Assembly (NCBI GenBank): GCA_963565915.1
Contig: OY751491.1
Span: 2,852,001-2,916,000, forward strand
Origin: Entoloma clypeatum
Taxonomy: Eukaryota; Basidiomycota; Agaricomycetes; Agaricales; Entolomataceae
Reading direction: 5' to 3'
Length of the DNA stretch: 64,000 nt
The notes under the pieces are model-generated. The model did no database searches, had not been told where the DNA came from, and saw only the letters and a program-made list of their open reading frames with translations. Shown piece by piece: positions 1 to 11,354 of this stretch. A program made the translations under genes and the position numbers. Position 1 is the first letter of the stretch, and each line of letters starts with the position of its first letter.

Positions 1-670
1 TTCGGGTTGCCTCAGGGACTTCCCATTTTTATGGTTGCACGATCTCAGATTTGATGCTGACTTAAAATCGTTCCTAGATGAAAGGATCTTGCATCTGCTT
101 CCATTATGGTTTCATTCAAGCAAACCATTGGTCACACCGTGACATCCGCGTCATTCAGCGTGATGACGGTTTCCACAGACGACACCTCTGTACTCTGAAT
201 TGCATGGTCACACCACGCATTCGGAAGGTGAGAGTCACGCAATTGCGATACGGACGGCATGCACGCCATATCTGTACTCGCAAATTGGAAAGAAAAAAGC
301 AGTATGTGTCCCCATCTACATTCTCTTCACTCGTTGAACTATGACTCTAGGATCCCTGGGCGCCACGCCCGAGTAACATCCGGAGAGCTCGAACGAGGGA
401 CTTACCGTCCCCCTTCAATCACAGTGACGATGAAGAAAGGAGAATCACACCCGGGGTTACACCCGGGGTAATAAAGATGGAGCAATCGCCTGAACTGTAG
501 GCGACCGTCTTTATGTAAATACCACAGCATTGTGACCCTTAGTCACATAAATAAAGGCTATTACATAAACTCTCTCTGACATGTGTCACAAACAATTCAG
601 AACAATACCTCTTATCGGTTCAAATTGGTCTTGAATATTTGCTGACCACTGTTTCTTTTTAGAAACAAAC
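1..670 (+). other. leader of copia-like element 0, no gene
   Basis: I see no convincing coding region here. It lies just upstream of a copia-type gag. A pyrimidine-rich 3' splice site ends at 661-662 (CTGTTTCTTTTTAG), nine bases before the gag ATG at 671. The LTR of the same element further right carries a consensus 5' splice site at 5213, so this stretch is probably the 3' part of a leader intron. The 5' LTR and primer-binding site would lie left of the window. Confidence 0.45.
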
Positions 671-1534
671 ATGTCTTCAATCACTTCTTTGATTGCTGTT
701 CCCGTTCTTGACGGCACAAACTACCCTGAGTGGGCGAACACCATGTGTTCGTTCCTTAGATCTCAGGGTTTGTGGCAAATTGTTGATGGTGCTGAGAAGC
801 GACCCTTGATGTCTGCTAACCTTACGAGGAAAGCCCATACAACTAAAGTCAAGGCATGGAACATTAGGGATCAAATGGCTTTAGCCAATATTCGACTTCG
901 TATCGACCCGTCGATCAAACTCACCAAAAATATGTCTTCTGAGACTTGGTTTGAGTTGAAGAATAGGTTCGGACGAGCTGTTTATGAAACAGTTCTGTCT
1001 GACATTCGTGCTGCATTGTCCTTCAAACTTTCTATGAAACGACAACCTGCAACTGAGATTGATTATCTTGATAAAATCTTTGATCATCTCGGCGCACATC
1101 ATTCTATTTCTCCATCGACTCGGGCCCTAATGCTTCTATCTGCCCTCCCGTCTCCTGATTGGGATGACTTTGCCATAGAAACCCTTCTTTACAATGATGA
1201 TCTCACCTATGATAAGGTTCGAGAATTGATTGTTGAAACATACAATCATCATCGTGTTGACCCTGTTCCCGATTTGTCACTTGAGGATTACCTTTACGGC
1301 ATAGGTATCTCCTATGATCCTCAACCGACATCGTGCGATGTTTTTCATCAGCCGTTTCGGAACTTATGGAAAAAGAAGTCTTTCTTATCTGCACCAACAG
1401 ACCCTGGTGCTCTGCGCTTCTCTAGCTGCGTCGCCGGTCTGGTGCATGATGCCGTCATAACAGAACAATGCAAGGGTCCACCCGTCGACAATTACGACAT
1501 AGCGTTTCCACGCCTGGACCTTATAGCAGCATAA
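671..1534 (+). CDS. copia-type Gag of a pol-less element
   Basis: The frame encodes 287 residues beginning MSSITSLIAVPVLDGTNYPE. The DGTNYPEWANTM motif followed by a Trp/Phe-rich helical region is typical of the N-terminal Gag domain of Ty1/copia elements (UBN2/DUF4219-type). It recalls the Gag of copia copies 1 and 2 in layout (FDGINYQSWAEKMKSYL there) but is a different family. There is no CCHC knuckle, no protease and no downstream pol; the frame ends at a TAA and 3.3 kb of non-coding sequence follows before the LTR. The last 80 or so residues lose family character and contain the first hairpin of the array (1414-1429), so true Gag may end earlier. Gag would form the particle, with RT and integrase supplied in trans. 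Start chosen at the first ATG after the leader acceptor. Confidence 0.7.
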   Translation: MSSITSLIAVPVLDGTNYPEWANTMCSFLRSQGLWQIVDGAEKRPLMSANLTRKAHTTKVKAWNIRDQMALANIRLRIDPSIKLTKNMSSETWFELKNRFGRAVYETVLSDIRAALSFKLSMKRQPATEIDYLDKIFDHLGAHHSISPSTRALMLLSALPSPDWDDFAIETLLYNDDLTYDKVRELIVETYNHHRVDPVPDLSLEDYLYGIGISYDPQPTSCDVFHQPFRNLWKKKSFLSAPTDPGALRFSSCVAGLVHDAVITEQCKGPPVDNYDIAFPRLDLIAA

Positions 1535-4500
1535 TCATTGTGTAGAATGATTGTATTTTCTTTCTTTGCAATCAAAACATTGATTTGCAATGTGTTCATA
1601 TTTTGAACGAAAGAAAGAGAGATTTAAAAATGCAAATGCATTTTATGTTCAAATAACTTATATCCAATCTGGAATAATTCCAATAAGTTGGGTGTGCCGT
1701 TGAGCCACCTACTATAAAGGAAACAGCTTAATAAGCTTGTCAAGAAGACTGCGCGAGTCATTAATTTGTCTTTCTGCTGCGTCTATCTTTCCTTTTCAGG
1801 GATAAATATTCCACCTTATATTGGATAAGACAAAAAATGCTTTCAAAGCATTTAAAAAGTAATATTGTATTTGTGCGCTATGGCATTTGCATAACACTTA
1901 TTTCTGCGCCTTGACAGGCTGCGATAGTGTTCAAAAATTGTCATTCTGGCTGCCAATATATAATACTTTATTATCAGAAGAAGAGTTTTTCAACCCTTCA
2001 ACCTAAATCGATTCAAATTGGTCTAGCCAACCAATCTTGTTTCTCCACTCTTTCACCAAAAAGTAAGTGATGATTTGGGGCAACGCAAAGCTTCTTATCT
2101 GAACTCTCCATTTCTTGCATGGGAATGATCTCTGATGCATCTTGCGCCTTTTAGGCTGGCATTGCATTTTGACTTATAAGGCATCTGCGCTTTAATCAAG
2201 CAGCGATGGCCTTGTCACAGAATCATATAGGGATGACCGCGATGGTACACACCCTATGGCAAAAATGGATATAGTCAAAAAATCAGATTGTATCACAGCT
2301 TACAAATATTGCTGGAATAAATCGCCTGAGAGTAATTACCTCAGCATAACTTGGAGAGTAATTCCTCCGCAGTTTGCGATTATTTTTTCTGCATGAATTT
2401 CTGGTTTCCCAACCAAGTTCTGCATCTATTTCAGTATATGCTCTTTGAAAGCCAAAGATACATGGGAAATGATTGCCATACTTGACTGTGAAAAGGGGGA
2501 GAATATAGAGAAGCATTTTAATGGCAGCATTCTGCGCTATTTGCTTTGCGATACCATTGCTAGAAGACTGAACTTTGATCTTTTGATCTCACCATCAGAT
2601 GCATTGCTTCGTATACAACACTCTATAGGTTGTACCATTAAAGGAGCGCCGTGACCGCTGCATACTTATCAAATGGTCAACTTGAACAAAAGAAAAAGCT
2701 TATCCCAACTTATACCCCTATGATTTCTCACCTAGAAACGATGAATTCTGGATAAAAGAGAATATCATATGAATCGATCCGTTAGTCTTATCAGACTATT
2801 GTTGGGTTCTATATCCAAGTATATCTTCTATGATTACTTGATGAAGCATCTTAATTGATAGCTTACAAATAATGCATTAATTTGCATTATATGGTTCTTG
2901 GAATATCAAGATTACTATTGATTGCATGAAACGCATCAGAGTGCTTGTTACACTCTTGAGATTTGGATCAACCCATCATCTGATCTGCGCCTTGTTTTGG
3001 CTGCAACAATGATCTGGTTCTTGCATTGAATAGAGCGCCTGTGTTGGCTGCCTCCTTTGACAAACAAGACCAAATAACACCCTCACGCATTATTGTTGTA
3101 TCATGCAACAAACATAGTAAATCTGTGTTGATGTCTTAGAGTGGATTCTCTATTGACCTCTGAACATAAATCGGTTGTTCACCAACATAAAGTATTACCA
3201 ACCACAAAGAACTACATTGCAAGTCATTTATTTGACTATAATCTGCAATATTGCTTGCACATCATCACATATAACAGTTGGCTTGATTGCCTATAAAATC
3301 TGTAAAATATACTCCATGGAATTGGTTTTCAGGGGGAGATAATTCATTCTCTATTGATCTTAAAACAATCCACATGATGTTTGCTTGTCTAGCCTTTGCA
3401 TAACAATGTGCGCCCCTTTGGGCTTGCCACAGTTACTAGGCTTGATTATATCTGCGCTCAAATAATGGCTGCAATATCAATCATTGCGATTATATTTTGC
3501 AATAGCTTGGATAGTACGTCAGACGATATGGGAAACGATGGCGAAACTACCAGCTGTCTCAGATATTATATTCTGAAGACTCGACGTCCACTATGATGAT
3601 AAACTGGACCCTACTCCGGAACAGAGCATAAACTATCACAGTGGACTCTGAACCTAACTAGTTCATCCACATCCCTGAAGTCTGGAGTATTACACTCGAC
3701 TCAGATGACATTATCTATAAGCGCATCTAAAGTGTTGCCATGATAATATTACATACTCAGGATAAAGGCACCCTTGTCTAAAAATCCATGGTTGTTAGCG
3801 CCTTATTTGGCAGCTTCCCAGAGTATAAATAAGCTATTTATAGCTTAGATCATGCCAAGCATGATATCATCAATTGGTTAAATGACCCTTTGAGCCAGAT
3901 CAAGTCTAACGAGCTCTTAATTGAGTTATGTCTTCTGACTTATCCCCGGCCTTAGTGCCACATGCTCTTTCTATACTAGTTCTTGCGCTACTACTGGCTG
4001 CAACTACTATGTGATCCATAAAAACTGAGTACCACTATGTCTTGAGCGCCTTCTTGGGCTGCCTGCATTGGTAGTCTCATTTTTGTGTGAATCATGGTCA
4101 AAACCATTGATACTCGTCTGGAATGACAATAAACTATCACACGTGGTTCGCTGATGCAATCAGGCCAAACACCTGACTCAGCATGGTCCGTGCGAGATAG
4201 GCAAAGCCTTAAATACGCTCCTCAAAAGGAATTTTAGAGCAGGCTTCCAATGGCATTCTTCGCCTACTTCTCCACCGCCTTCTACACTCGCTTCGCACAT
4301 GCCGACCAGTTGGCGCATGTTGCCCCGACCAACGCCAGCACCACCACCACCACCATCACTACTGCAGCCTCCGCCGCTGCTTCCTCATCGCCCTCTAGCA
4401 GTAACACTGCTACGACCACCGACGACAAGAAATGTCGAAGGAAACTAAAGTAGATAGTGGTAGAAGTAATTAGATAATCAATTACTTCAGTGGCTGCTCT

Positions 4501-4732
4501 AAGCGCTACACTAGGCTGCTTCAAGCGCCATTAATGGCTGCATGTTTATTGCGCTATTTCATATCTCTCAAAGGTATTTTTATCCTTTGATGATCTATTG
4601 ATCTCAGATTGACTTCTGATGAGACCTGTCTATTCTTGTTTTGGAATTAGACTCATGGGTCTCTGATAAGACCTTAAATGACAGCGTATGCTAAACGACA
4701 CAGCAGATCCCCTTTAGCGCCCTTATGGCTGC
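1414..4732 (+). repeat. array of about 16 bulged GC hairpins
   Basis: A short motif recurs on the + strand only: GCGCY, a 5-8 nt variable loop, then RGCWGC. As RNA it folds into GC / GCY paired with RGC / GC with one bulged U or A on the 3' side. Strict copies: 1414-1429, 1906-1922, 2987-3004, 3035-3051, 3454-3472, 3798-3814, 3985-4001, 4046-4062, 4503-4519, 4525-4541, 4717-4732. Variants keep pairing: 2187-2204 (GCTT with AAGC), 3410-3427 (GCCC with GGGC), 3721-3738 (GCA with UGU), 2646-2661 and 2144-2160. Loops and flanks are unrelated between copies, so this is not a longer tandem repeat. No function is known to me. Confidence 0.7.
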
Positions 4733-4819
4733 TGCCATTTATTTTGGCTCTTCACTAGGACTTGAATGTCTTCTTGTGAGCAAGTATTGAAACCTGACGG
4801 AATCACACTTGAGGGGGAG
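1535..4819 (+). mobile_element. non-coding interior of copia-like element 0
   Basis: The stretch is AT-rich, has stops in all frames and shows no protease, integrase, RT or RNase H remnant I can recognise. It ends in a polypurine tract (GAGGGGGAG, 4811-4819) directly against an LTR start. Together with the upstream gag this is the layout of a large non-autonomous LTR retrotransposon. It carries most of the hairpin array. Only one compositionally different patch is visible, near 4245-4460. Confidence 0.6.
4250..4453 (+). CDS. possible small Ser/Thr/Ala-rich ORF, unrecognised
   Basis: A 67-codon frame begins MAFFAYFSTAFYTRFAH and continues as a Thr/Ala/Ser-rich run ending in a basic KKCRRKLK tail. 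The patch is clearly more GC-rich than its surroundings, which is why it is listed. Homology is not recognisable and the low-complexity run (ACC and GCC repeats) may simply be simple-sequence DNA. It sits inside the non-coding body of a retroelement, so coding status is doubtful. Confidence 0.2.
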   Translation: MAFFAYFSTAFYTRFAHADQLAHVAPTNASTTTTTITTAASAAASSSPSSSNTATTTDDKKCRRKLK

Positions 4820-5246
4820 TGTTGAGAATACATTCTAGACGGATGTCTCAACAGTCAATCACATGTCAATAAACATGTGTATTCCCATATGAAGTTACAT
4901 ATGGAAGTGTTCTAGACTTAGAACAATCTAGACTCGCTCTAGATCCCTGACTCATTAGATATGTGTCAGACGTACATAACATATGTCATGTTATGTCACA
5001 TCATGTGCTTGTCACACTATATGACTATAAGTCACATATTACCATATATGTGAGTTTATGGTTCTGCGACAGAACTCAGTTTGTACTTGTTTGTACATGG
5101 TCTGTGCGCATCCTTGTAGGTATAAATACTTGATGTATCTGTATCTGCAATAACAGGACTCTTACCAAGTACCTTCATCACTCAAGCTCTTCACGCTCTT
5201 CTTACCTCCAATGTGAGTATCTTACCCAGGCTTCCCTGCGTATGTA
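4820..5246 (+). mobile_element. 3' LTR of copia-like element 0, truncated
   Basis: The LTR begins TGTTGAGAATACATTC right after a polypurine tract, has a TATA-like ATAAATAC near 5121 and a pyrimidine-rich stretch, and carries the 5' splice site AT|GTGAGTAT at 5213. The copia-1 and copia-2 LTRs have an equivalent site (AT|GTAAGTG) about 90 bp before their ends. No terminal CA inverted repeat follows; instead the sequence passes into a gypsy integrase at about 5247. The LTR is therefore probably cut short by that junction, and the exact right edge is uncertain. Confidence 0.55.
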
Positions 5247-5247
5247 G

Positions 5248-6135
5248 GTGTGCTGTTCAATACTTGGCATTAAGATTGCTGCCTCGACAGCCTACCATCC
5301 GCAGTCGGACGGACAGACGGAGCGGGTCAATCAAGGATTGGAACAATATCTTCGCCTATTCGTCAATGAACGTCAAGACGATTGGGACGAATGGCTTCCG
5401 ATGGCTGAATTTGCATACAACAACCATGTTCACGCATCGACACGTCAAACTCCGTTCTACATTGACACCGGCCGCCATCCACGCATGGGATTCGAACCTC
5501 GCGAGAAGCGGACGGAAATCGAGGCGGTAGCGGATTTCAGCGAGCGGATGAAGTCCGCTCTGGAAGAGGCTCGCGCAGCACTAACAAAGGCAAAAGACGA
5601 CATGGCGCGATACTACAACCAGCATCGGAGCACCACTCCGACATTCCGCCCGGGGGACAAGGTCTTTTTAGACTCATCGGACCTCAAAACCACCCGACCC
5701 ACAAAAAAACTTGCACATCGGTACGTAGGCCCTTTCCCAGTGGTCCGACCTGTCGGAACACATGCCTACGAACTTCGCCTTCCCCCTTCCATGTCCCGCA
5801 TTCACCCAGTATTCCACGTTGTCAAACTTTCACTAGTTCCCGACGACCCTTTCCGACGCCAAGTCCGCTCTCCTCCGCCTCCGACGGTAGTGGGAGAAGA
5901 ATTGGAGTATGATGTTGAAAACCTCTTGGACAGCCGACTGCATCGAGGCAAGCTTCAATTCTTGGTCAAATGGAAGGGATATGGCTACGAAGAGAATTTC
6001 TGGGAAGCAGAAGACAATGTCCACGCTCCGCGCCTAGTCCGCGACTTCTACCGACGTCATCCGGGAGCTCCGCGTCGGATCTCCGCTGCGATATTCGACT
6101 CGTTTCGCCTGACACGTCGAGACGCCGTGCCTTGA
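5248..6135 (+). pseudogene. 3' part of chromodomain gypsy integrase
   Basis: About 295 codons remain open. They start inside the integrase core: TAYHPQSDGQTERVNQGLEQ carries the last catalytic Glu. The AEFAYNNHVHASTRQTPFY region, a GPY/F-like module (RYVGPFPVV) and a C-terminal chromodomain (ILDSR-type start, then LVKWKGYGYEENFWEAEDNV) follow. This order is that of Ty3/gypsy chromoviruses, whose chromodomain guides integration to particular chromatin. Everything upstream (gag, protease, RT, RNase H and the first integrase aspartates) is missing, so this is a 5'-truncated relic. The stop at 6133-6135 lies 11 bp before its LTR, as expected for an intact 3' end. Confidence 0.9.
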
Positions 6136-6146
6136 AGGGGGGGTGA

Positions 6147-6579
6147 TGTAAGGGCAACCACTTTCACTTTTCACTTTTCCTTTCCTTTCTTCCTTTCCTT
6201 TCTATTCCACCATCTCCGACGTCCTCCGATCGTATCCGCTGTCTCCGACATCTTATCCGCCTCTCCGCATCCGACGACTCCGCCCCCATCCACTACTCCG
6301 CACGTCGGATCGCAGGTACTATCATTCATCTCGTTTCCATTCATCTCCCATCCCTACTCCCGACCATTACTCATCATTCCTATGTCTCGTTTTATCTTTT
6401 ATTTCATATCTCATTTTACTATTTATCTCGCTAGCTTGCAGGGGAATCCTTAGAACTTTCTCTTCGGATCTCCCTTGCAAGGTGTGTGTTGTATTACTTA
6501 TCAGACTGCTCAATCTAATCTTCGGATCTCCCTTGCAAGTATCTGAGTTTGAGTCTTGGATCGTAAGGTCGCCCTTACA
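6147..6579 (+). repeat. 3' LTR of the chromodomain gypsy element
   Basis: This 433-bp LTR starts TGTAAGGGC and ends GCCCTTACA, a perfect 9-bp terminal inversion, right after the purine tract GAAGGGGGGG. It contains an internal direct repeat of about 20 bp (cttcggatctcccttgcaag) near 6462 and 6521. Immediately right of it the copia-1 gag resumes in mid-codon, so the element inserted into copia-1. The 5' LTR and the matching target duplication are lost; the candidate duplication on this side is TTGAC. Confidence 0.9.
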
Positions 6580-6581
6580 TT

Positions 6582-9500
6582 GACTCCATCGTCATCTTCG
6601 ATGGCATCGACTACCAAAGCTGGGCCGAAAGGATGAAGTCCTACCTCCTCCATCAAGGAGTATGGCGCCTTGTTTCTGGCGACATCACCCGCCCTGTCAT
6701 TGCCGACTTCACCACCACGGTCTCCACCACTGGGGCCACTGCTGCTGCTCCTCCTGTACTGGTTACCACTATTGACCAGCCCGGCTTCCGCAAGGAAGAA
6801 AAGGCCTGGATTAGGGACGACGATACAGCCCTTGGAGCGATCCGTCTAAAAGTCTCTGAGGCGATCAGACGACACATCAAAGACAGCACCTCGGCACTTG
6901 GCGCGTGGAAAACGCTGAAGGATGCCTACTCCAAGGTATCCCCGGCTGTCATCTTCGGCGATTTCAAGGCCGCCGCCACCTACAAGCTGTCTGGACGCGA
7001 CCCCGTGCCTGAAATTGAACGCCTGGGGTCTCTTTTCGCCCGGCTCGCCGATTCGAGCTTTGTCGTCCCCGATCTGATGCAGGCAATGATCCTGGCCAAT
7101 GCAATTCCCGACGCCTGGTCGTCACTCTCCACCGCCCTTTTCCAGGTCTATGACGCCGATGATTTCACCTATAAGGCCGTCGCCGAAAGCATCATCTCTG
7201 AATACCGGCGCAAATATGCGGTAGGGTCTACTCGGGCGTCCAACGAGCAGGCCCGGAAAATCTCCGGGACAAAGTGCAAGGGGCAGGACCCTAAATGGGA
7301 AAGGCAGCAAAAGCCGAGTACCTCGCAGAACGATGCTGACGAGCAGCCTAACTCGGCCGATCCAAGTACCGCTTCTGAGAAGAAGAAGGGAAAGGGACAT
7401 TGGCGCAATCAGAAGAAAAGTGCTAACAATGCGGACAAGACGTCCGACCATGTGGAAGAAACAGTTGAGTTTGTTGCTCCTGCCATTCACTTCCCCCCTC
7501 TTCCGGCACCGTCCTTCACCACCGTCACTGGTCGCGGGAAAACGACAAGTACCGCACAGCCCGATTCCGAAAAAATGCAGTCGCTCCTGCAACGCATGAA
7601 CCCCCCTCCGTCACAGTACACCGGGCTTCCTTCTGGAAAGCCGTCAGTGTGGAAAAAGAATGAAAGGGTGCGAAAGCTCGCCCGAGAGATCGGCGCACAA
7701 CCCTCTGGATCGAACCTTTGTATCCTAGATACCATCATTCCTGACATCGACGAAAGGCCGGCTAAACAGCGTCACGTAGCCCCGTCAATAGAAGAATCAC
7801 TGAAGATGATGGACATCGACCAGGAACGAATGGGGCCGGATCAATTCGAAGATGGGCTTATCGAACTTGACGGTTCGTCATCTCCCTCTCCTGAATCTGA
7901 CCAATTAAGGAAAGCTAATAACACCTCCTTTCAGATGTGTAAAATATTAGCTAGTACTAGTGCAGAATGTATGGATCATATTGACAGCGATCTATATAAA
8001 AAATATACAAAGCACTTTGCGTCATGCACACACTGTAAGGAGAAAGAACGCGCACAATGGATCTTAGACTCCGGTGCCTCGTTACACTTTACCCATGAGT
8101 TCAAGGACTTTGCGTACTACAGGCCTCTCAAGGCTAAGTGATTTGTCCAAACAGCTGCAAAGGGAAAGAAACTGGAGATACTCGGAGTTGGGGCCGTTCC
8201 AGTATGGCATACCCTAAATGGGGAAACTAAAACCCATCTCCTACGACTGGTATTTTATATTCTGGATATGGACACACGTCTATTGTCCCTAGGCGTCTTC
8301 CTTAACCATGGTTACAAAGTTGATGGAATGCGCGGAGAAATTAATATCTCTAAAGGGCTGAACAAAATACAGTTTTCGCCTCATTTCATCGGACAAACCA
8401 TTTACTGGTTAGACACTGAAATACGCTATGACCAAATCCACGCGATCTCTAGCAAAATCACTGTTGAAACCTGGCATAAACGTCTTGGCCACCCCAATGA
8501 CCAGGCGCTCAATAAAATTCCCACTAGTACCAAAGGAGTACCCAGAACGTTAGTACGTGAGAAATCACAGGAAAGCTGCACGGGGTGCCTCAAAGGGAAA
8601 ATGCCGAATCAGTCATACCCCAATTCAATGACGAGGGCTGTCAAACCCTTCAACCTGATTCATTCAGACCTGAAACAGATATCCACGGCATCGTACCACA
8701 AGTACAAATACTTCCTCACATTTCTGGACGATTTTTCATCTCATGTCTGGGTCGTCTTGCTTAGGAAAAAGTCTGGTGCCATCACGGCACTAAGACAGTT
8801 TCTTGCGATGATCCAGAACCAATTTGCCGCTACTCCTAAGAAGTGGCGAGTTGATGGAGGTGGAGAATTTGACGAGTACAAAGATGTACTTGCCGATCAT
8901 GGAATTCTGATCGACGTCACGCTCCCATATCAGCACCAGCAGAATGGTAGAGCAGAAAGGATCAATCGAACACTATGGGAAAAATCTCAGGCATTGCGCT
9001 TCGATGCATGCTTACCGCCCATGTGGTGGGAATTCTGTTTGGAACACGCAGCATTTCTCTATAACAGAACCCCCATGCAGCGTCTTGAATGGAAAACCCC
9101 TTACTTCAGGGTGACCAATGAGATCCCCGACATGTCCAGCATCAGAGTATTTGGATGTCAAGCATATGTATATATCCCAAAGGAGAAACGTAGGAACTCC
9201 CTGGAATCAAGATCCCGATTGATGATTTATCTCGGATCAAAACCAGGGGTCAAAGGATACCGCTTCATGGATCCTGAGACCAACACGATTTTCATGGGAG
9301 GGAAAGCTATCTTTGATGAAAGCAAGTACCCTAGATGCCATATCGACCCGTTGCCAGAAAATCACCCAGAAATGGATAACCCAGAGCCGGCTGATGAGTT
9401 TGAGGATCTCATTCCCGGCAGCAATGACAACGACAGTCACAACGAAACACCTCATGACCCACTTCCCATTGAACAGGATCAACCTGAATCAGACAACGAA

Positions 9501-11279
9501 TTGCCTGCCAGTGAGCCTGATGATGAACCGCGAGTACCCACTCCGGAACCCGAGCAAGTACCAGATCGACCGATCAGGGAACGACGAGTTCGGAAGATGC
9601 CAGGAAGCATCTATGGGGAAGACACTCCAGCGTCTGATCTTGAAAAATTAGATCGAAGACGGAGATTGGGCGGTCAAACGGCATGGATGAATGACCTCCT
9701 GATGGAGGCGATATCAGTCCAAGTTGGCACTGTCGACATGTCCCATAAAGACATATACCCTCTTCCAAATAAAGAAGACTGGTATGCGGCTGAACATAAA
9801 GAGCTAGACATGCTCAAACACCGCGGGGTGATCACAGAGCTAGTACCCCTGCCTGCAGGAAGGAAAGCTCTAAGGAACAAATGGGTTTACAATGAAAAGT
9901 CCGACGGCCGCCTGAAAGCACGTCTCGTCGCAAAAGGCTTTTCACAGGTAGAAGGGATCGACTTTGATCAGATCTTCTCACCAGTCGTAAGATATGAAAC
10001 CGTCCGACTAATACTGGCATTGACAGCCCTTGAAGGGTGGTTCATGACACTTTTGGACGTCTCATCAGCCTTCCTCTATGGAACGCTCCGTGAAGTCATT
10101 TACATGCGACAGCCTGAGGGCTACATAGTAAAAGGGAAAGAACACCTCGTGTACCAACTATTCAAAGCTCTATATGGACTTAAGCAGGCCGCATTAGCCT
10201 GGTGGAGGGAACTTGATTCCTCCATGAAAAAGCTCGGCTTTGTCCGGCTTCACTCCGATGCGGGAGTGTTCATTCACAAAAGTACCAGCAAGGAAATTGT
10301 AATCGCCGTCATCTATGTCGACGACTCTGCTTTCCCCGGCACAAACCGGGAATATACGCTAGAGAAAAAGAAGGCCTTCATGACCACATGGAAATGTAGG
10401 GACCTAGGGCACCTTGTGCCTGATGGGGAACCGAAAGAATTTCTCTCTATCCAAATAAGGCAACACGGGAAACGTATCTTCATCGATCAAGTACCTTACC
10501 TTGAGAAAATACTCGAACGAATGGGGATGAGCGAATCTAATGCCACCCATACCCCACTTCCTACGGGCTACAAACCCATGATGTCCGAAGATGAACCCAA
10601 TGCAGAACTTCGATCAAAGTACCAATCCGTCATCGGATCACTTCTATATCTGATGATTGGAACAAGGCCAGACATCTGTTTTGCCGTGATCAAAATGTCG
10701 CAATTTTCCGCAAATCCCACCAAACGCCATTTAGAAGTGGCTAGGGATATTTGCAGGTGTCTGAAAGCGACAAAAAATTACGCAATCATGTATGATGGTG
10801 ACTCAGGGAAAGGAATCTATGCATTCACAGACTCCGACTGGGCGTCAGATGAAAACACGAGGAGGTCTACCACTGGCTTCTTCATATCACTGGCGTCTGG
10901 AGCAGTGACATGGGTATCATCGGCGCAAAAGACCATCGCCCTCTCTTCCACAGAAGCAGAGTATATGGCGTTATCAGACTGCAGTCGCGCAGCAACATGG
11001 CTGAGAAGCATGCTTGCCGAACTTGGAATGCAGATCGGATCAGTACCGATCTACGGAGATAACAACGGCTCCGTCTTCATCACATCCAACCCTGTAACTG
11101 AGAAGCGATCCAAGCACATTGACGTGCGATTCCACTTCGTCAGAGAAAAAGTCTCCGAAGGGATAATTACGGTCGAATTTATTGAAGGAGTAAACAACCC
11201 TGCAGACCTCTTAACTAAGAATCTGGGAAAAATCCTCTTTTCCAAGTTTATCCTGTACTTCGGATTGATAAAAAACTAG
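6582..11279 (+). pseudogene. copia gag-pol, copy 1, one nonsense codon
   Basis: One frame covers gag to RNase H with a single in-frame TGA at 8139-8141, where copy 2 has CGA (Arg). Recognisable parts in order: Gag (MKSYLLHQGVWRLVSGD); protease (WILDSGASLHFTHEF); GAG-pre-integrase (WHKRLGHPND with CTGCLKGKM); integrase core with catalytic acidic residues (HSDLKQIS, WRVDGGGEF, NGRAERINRTL); RT (NKWVYNEKSDGRLKARLVAKG, LDVSSAFLYG, VIYVDDSAF with YVDD intact); RNase H (FTDSDWASDENTRRS, LSSTEAEYMALSD) and the KHIDVRFHFVRE terminus. Gag has no CCHC knuckle but a basic Lys-rich tail. The damage is limited to the one TGA and the missing 5' end, so inactivation is fairly recent. Copy 2 shows that the TGA is a mutation and not a programmed stop. 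Confidence 0.92.
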
Positions 11280-11354
11280 GCGAAACAAAGTACCTATATA
11301 TATATGTGGGAAAAAGTAAGATGTATTTAGAAATATGTACTAAATATGGGGGGG

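Noticed and set aside
1414..4732. Hairpin array as a CRISPR or tandem repeat
   Set aside because: Spacing ranges from 6 to several hundred bp, loops vary, and repeats are only 16-19 bp with a eukaryotic retroelement around them.
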